The position numbers and the translations under genes are program-made. A DNA stretch of 64,000 nt from Owenia fusiformis (taxonomy: Eukaryota; Annelida; Polychaeta; Sabellida; Oweniidae): NCBI GenBank assembly GCA_903813345.2, contig CAIIXF020000006.1, positions 37,909,936 through 37,973,935 on the forward strand. Direction: 5' to 3'. Shown in pieces: positions 53,601 to 59,600 of this stretch; positions within the stretch are counted from its first letter, which is position 1; every line of letters begins with the position of its first letter. The notes beneath the pieces were generated by a model, which did not search any database, had not been told where the DNA came from, and was given only the letters and a program-made list of their open reading frames with translations.

Positions 53601-56600
53601 TGTTGATGATATGGTGGCAGCCAAGCATGAAGTTGGAGATGATGTTGTTAGACTCTATGATTCTATAATCTCAAATGCATACTTGTTCTATTCTATTGCA
53701 GTTCTCTATTGTTGTTGATGATATGGTGGCAGCCAAGCATGAAGTTGGAGATGATGTTGTTGGACTCTATGATTCTATAATCTCAAATGTATTCTTGTTC
53801 TATTCTATTTCAGTTCTCTATTGTTGTTGATGATATGGTGGCAACCAAGCATGAAGTTGGAGATGATGTTGTTGAACTCTATGATTCTATAATCTCAAAT
53901 GCATACTTGTTCTATTCTTTTGCAGTTCTCTATTGTTGTTGATGATATGGTGGCAGCCAAGCATGAAGTTGGAGATGATGGTGTTGGACTCTATGATTCT
54001 AAAATCTCAAATGTATTCTTGTTCTATTCTATTGCAGTTCTCTATTGTTGTTGATGACATGGTGGCAGCCAAGCATGAAGTTGGAGATGATGTTGTTGGA
54101 CTCTATGATTCTATAATCTCAAATGCATACTTGTTCTATTCTATTGCAGTTCTCTATTGTTGTTGATGACATGGTGGCAGCCAAGCATGAAGTTGGAGAT
54201 GATGGTGTTGGACTCTATGATTTTATAATCTCAAATGCATACTTGTTCTATTCTATTGCAGTTCTCTATTGTTGTTGATGATATGGTGGCAGCCAAGCAT
54301 GAAGTTGGAGATGATGTTGTTGGACTCTATGATTCTATAATCTCAAATGCATACTTGTTCTATTCTATTTCAGTTCTCTATTGTTGTTGATGATATGGTG
54401 GCAGCCAAGCATGAAGTTGGAGATGATGTTGTTGGACTCTATGATTCTATAATCTCAAATGCATACTTGTTCTATTCTATTTCAGTTCTCTATTGTTGTT
54501 GATGACATGGTGGCAGCCAAGCATGAAGTTGGAGATGATGTTGTTGGACTCTATGATTCTATAATCTCAAATGCATATTGGTTCTATTCTTTTGCAGTTC
54601 TCTATTGTTGTCGATGACATGGTGGCAGCCAAGCATGAAGTTGGAGATGATGTTGTTGGACTCTATGATTCTATAATCTCAAATGCATACTTGTTCTATT
54701 CTATTGCAGTTCTCTATTGTTGTTGATGATATGGTGGCAGCGAAGCATGAAATTGGAGATGATGGTGTTGGACTCTATGATTTTATAATCTCAAATGCAT
54801 ATTGGTTCTATTCTATTGCAGTTCTCTATTGTTGTTGATGACATGGTGGCAGCCAAGCATGAAGTTGGAGATGATGGTGTTGGACTCTATGATTCTATAA
54901 TCTCAAATGCATACTTGTTCTATTCTTTTGCAGTTCTCTATTGTTGTTGATGATATGGTGGCAGCCAAGCATGAAGTTGGAGATGATGTTGTTGGACTCT
55001 ATGATTCTATAATCTCAAATGCATACTTGTTCTATTCTATTTCAGTTCTCTATTGTTGTTGATGATATGGTGGCAGCCAAGCATGAAGTTGGAGATGATG
55101 TTGTTGGACTCTATGATTTTATAATCTCAAATGCATATTGGTTCTATTCTATTTCAGTTCTCTATTGTCGTTGATGACATGGTGGCAGCCAAGCATGAAG
55201 TTGGAGATGATGGTGTTGGACTCTATGATTTTATAATCTCAAATGCATATTGGTTCTATTCTATTGCAGTTCTCTATTGTTGTTGATGATATGGTGGCAG
55301 CCAAGCATGAAGTTGGAGATGATGTTGTTGGATTCTATGATTCTATAATCTCAAATGCATATTGGTTCTATTCTATTTCAGTTCTCTATTGTTGTTGATG
55401 ATATGGTGGCAGCCAAGCATGAAGTTGGAGATGATGGTGTTGGACTCTATGATTCTATAATCTCAAATGCATACTTGTTCTATTCTATTTCAGTTCTCTA
55501 TTGTTGTTGATGATATGGTGGCAGCCAAGCATGAAGTTGGAGATGATGGTGTTGGACTCTATGATTCTATAATCTCAAATGCATACTTGTTCTATTCTAT
55601 TGCAGTTCTCTATTGTTGTTGATGACATGGTGGCAGCCAAGCATAAAGTTGGAGATGATGTTGTTGGACTTTATGATTCTATAATCTCAAATGCATACTT
55701 GTTCTATTCTATTGCAGTTCTCTATTGTTGTTGATGATATGGTGGCAGCCAAGCATGAAGTTGGAGATGATGGTGTTGGACTCTATGATTCTATAATCTC
55801 AAATGCATACTTGTTTTATTCTTTTGCAGTTCTCTATTGTTGTTGATGACATGGTGGCAGCCAAGCATGAAGTTGGAGATGATGGTGTTGGACTCTATGA
55901 TTCTATAATCTCAAATGCATACTTGTTCTATTCTATTTCAGTTCTCTATTGTTGTTGATGATATGGTGGCAGCGAAGCATGAAGTTGGAGATGATGGTGT
56001 TGGGCTCTGGTTTCGGGCACATGTTCTCAGTTCTGATGATTACAGTGCTGTCGTTCGATATGTCGACTTTGGATATGTCGCTGAGGTGGAGAAGAAATTC
56101 ATTCAGCCATTAAAGTTAGTAAATCGTAAAATAGCTAATAATTTGATAGATTTTGATAGATTTTATGGAAGCCTCACACTAACATGTTCTCTTTACATTG
56201 AAAATTGTTACATCAATGTTAAACTTTCTGCCTACTGGACTACATGTTCAAATCCTACTTTCAGAACTGAATTCTTGGAGCTCCCCTTCCAAGCAATAAC
56301 ATGCAGTCTCGCCAAGGTTGGGCCGAAAGGAAAACGCTGGGAGGAAGATGCCATCAGCGAGTTCAGAGAGCTGACGTCATGTGATATGCCATGGCCCAAT
56401 GGGGTACAAGTCGTTGGGGCAAAGACATTGACGTATATGAATCCGGAAACAAAAGAAACTCCATCTATTTACATTTTACTCCCTGGGGAGGAAAGGGTGA
56501 GAAGTTTGATATATTTCTCTTTCCAAATATTGCACTATGTCTTTCCAGACATTGCACTAAGTCTTTAGAAACATTGCACTAAATCTTTCCAGACATTTGA

Positions 56601-59600
56601 CTAAGTCTTTGCAAGCATTGTACTAAATCTTTCCATTTAAACTCATTTAAGAAAACATGACCAGCAAAGGAATTACTTGTAGTTTATTGCTCTACCATTG
56701 CTCCCTCTAATATGTATTGAAATATTGAAAAAACATAACGGTTTAAAAACTGATCTTCTTTATCAGGAGATTAACATTGGAGAAGAGTTCCTGGCAAAGA
56801 ACTGGGCAGCTATTGCTAAAACTCCTAAAGCCAAACCAGCACGGCCTCATCGCAAGAATAGCATCTCTAATGTACAGCCACCACCCACAGAGGAAATTCT
56901 ACGATATCCCATTGAAGTGTGGGCCTCATCGGGAGAACCTTTCGTCAAACCAGAAGGTACATGCAGTAAAAACTGTCAAGTAGAACATCTCCGTCAATGA
57001 AATTCTTATGATAGTCAGGCCCGTAGCCAGGATTTGCCAAGAAGGGTTCTGTTTTTGAAAAATTCCAGGGGGGTTCACTTTTGACAAATTTGGCCCAAAA
57101 ATGGCCAAAATCACTTGAAAATGGCTCAGAATGGTGAAAAACTGCATGATTCTGAAAGAATGTTTGGCCAGGGGGTTCTCTCGCCCATTGCCCACTGACT
57201 AATTGTTAATTAATGAACCTCTGTTAGTAGAACACCTCCAAGTGAAACACTTTTAGGAACCAAAGGTGTTCCACTTACACAAGTTTTGCTATATTATGAA
57301 ATTTAAACTTTCTGCTAAATGTGCCTGACTTTATGGCTAAAGCTATTGTGGCATTCATCACATCTTTCTGTGCAATGCTCGAAGCACAGTCAATTACACA
57401 TCAGTGATCTCCCCAGCATTAAAGCAAGTGGACGCAGCACCCACCTGAGATTCTAAAAATAGGCTTGCACCCACTTGAAAATCCATTTGTTCCCACTTGA
57501 AAATGAGAAAAATCATGAAAAATTGGCACATTTTGATTTCAATTTTGGTCTGAATTGTGAAAATGAGAATTTTGCACCCACCGGAGAAAAAATCCTGGGG
57601 AGATCACAGCACATGTGTTGTAGTATTCTTTGTACAATGAATGAATGACTTAATAAAAAAACATCTTTCTGTTTCACTCTATACATGATTCTCATTGGAT
57701 TAGAAGAATGAGATGTCATGGGTCAAAAGCATTAGTTCATGCAAAGTTGACATTTTATATGGAAGTCACTGCAGCTTAGCAATGGCTGACTCTGATTGGC
57801 TAAATGAGATTTATCGCTTAATTTAAGAGGAACAGTTAATTATTCTAGCAAAGAGTAGTTTATTTTGTTTATAATAGCTTAAGGGAAAATGTGCAAAACA
57901 TCTATATTCCTATTTCAGCTGCTGAGGAACGTTACAACCGCAGTGTGCAAGAGAGAGAGGAGAGAGCCAAAGTGGGACGGGAATTAGACAAAGAAAAACA
58001 CGTCCTTAGGCAAATGCAAGGTAATTTTATCAGTTATTTCTCCACTCGGTTTTCATATCCATTCAGCTTTTATATTATAAATGCACGTTTGAATGATTTG
58101 ATATTTTGTGTAAGTGGCAAAATATTAGGTTTGATGAGGAGCATGTAGGAACCAATTACAACACTGGATATTATACCACTGTACGATAATATATCATATC
58201 ATACTTTACAGGTCGTAGGTTTGACGATTTGAATCCTGCAGAGTATGTAGGGCAAAGGAGTCCGAGGGATCCTGTTGCTATTGACCAATCACAATGCTGG
58301 ATATTATATCACTGTATGATAATAAACCATATCATACTTTACAGGTCGTAGGTTTGATGAGTTGAACCCCGGAGAGTATGTAGGGCAAAGGAGTCCGAGG
58401 GATCCTGTTGCTATTGAAGGGACATGGCAAGAGCCAAGCAATGAAGAGAAAATGAAACATGATAACATACATCAACTGGAGGTAATAAATACAGAATATC
58501 ACATCATTTTGAGTGATATCATTTTTATCGCCGAGTTGATATCAAATATCAACACGAGTGAGCGAAGCGAATGAGTGTTGATATTTGATATCTACGAGAC
58601 GATAAAATGATATCACGAGAAATTATGTGATATTGGGTTTATCCCATGATTTCAATCACCTTGTGATGTTCTGATCCAATTTCCAGGACATTGGCAGACA
58701 ATATAAACTAGAAATTCGCCAATTCTTCGTCAGACGAATTTGCACCGGCCACTGCGCAGTAATGCACTACTTTCTGTACATGATATAGTTCGTCATAAAT
58801 ACCATTTTTAATCGTTATTAAGCAGCCTTCTAATCAAATTATATACACAATCGTAATTCAATACACCAATGAAACTTAAAGAGAATAAATTAACGGACCT
58901 ATTTTCTCAAAAGAGAATAAATTATCTGACCTAATTTCCAACAATATTGTGGCGCGAAATGCAAATGTGATATCACACGGATATGCGTGAGATAAACGAT
59001 ATCACACGCATATGAGTTTGATAAACGATTTTCTGGAAAATATCACACGGATTTCAATAATATCAGAAATATCAATAGCTGTTATTGTACAGATAACACA
59101 TTAATCGTGGGATAAATACAGAATATCAGATCATTTTGAGTGATAAAACTTTTATCAATGAGTTGACGTTGTTTGATATCTACTAGGCAATAAAATTATA
59201 TCACTAGAAATGATTTGATATTGGGTTTATCCCATGATTATAATCAAGAATTTAAAGAAATCTAATTTGTTTATAAAACACATAAACGATATCAAGCATG
59301 TAAGGTTGATAAATAATTTTCTGAAAAGTATCACACAAATTTCAATTATATTAGAGAGGTCACTAGCTGTTATTGTTCATGGGATAAATGTATGATAAAA
59401 TCCCACTTTTGGTAAATGAAAAGCATCTGCAATGGCCTTGCTTAAATAGCAGGCCTTTCCGATGAACCCTATATAAACCCTGTATAATGAATAGGGGTGA
59501 GACGAGTCGAAAAAATCCGATTCGAGTCGAATCCGATTCGAGTCAGAAAATGACGATTCGAGTTTCGAATCCGTTTCGAGTCGCGCGAAGTGCGAACAAC

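Noticed and set aside
53933-54166. 77-aa frame within the 112-bp array
   Set aside because: A single-base variant lets the repeat read a little further. It is not a separate gene.
50341-55940. CRISPR-like array
   Set aside because: Units are tandem with no unique spacers, in an intron of an animal gene; each copies exon and acceptor sequence.
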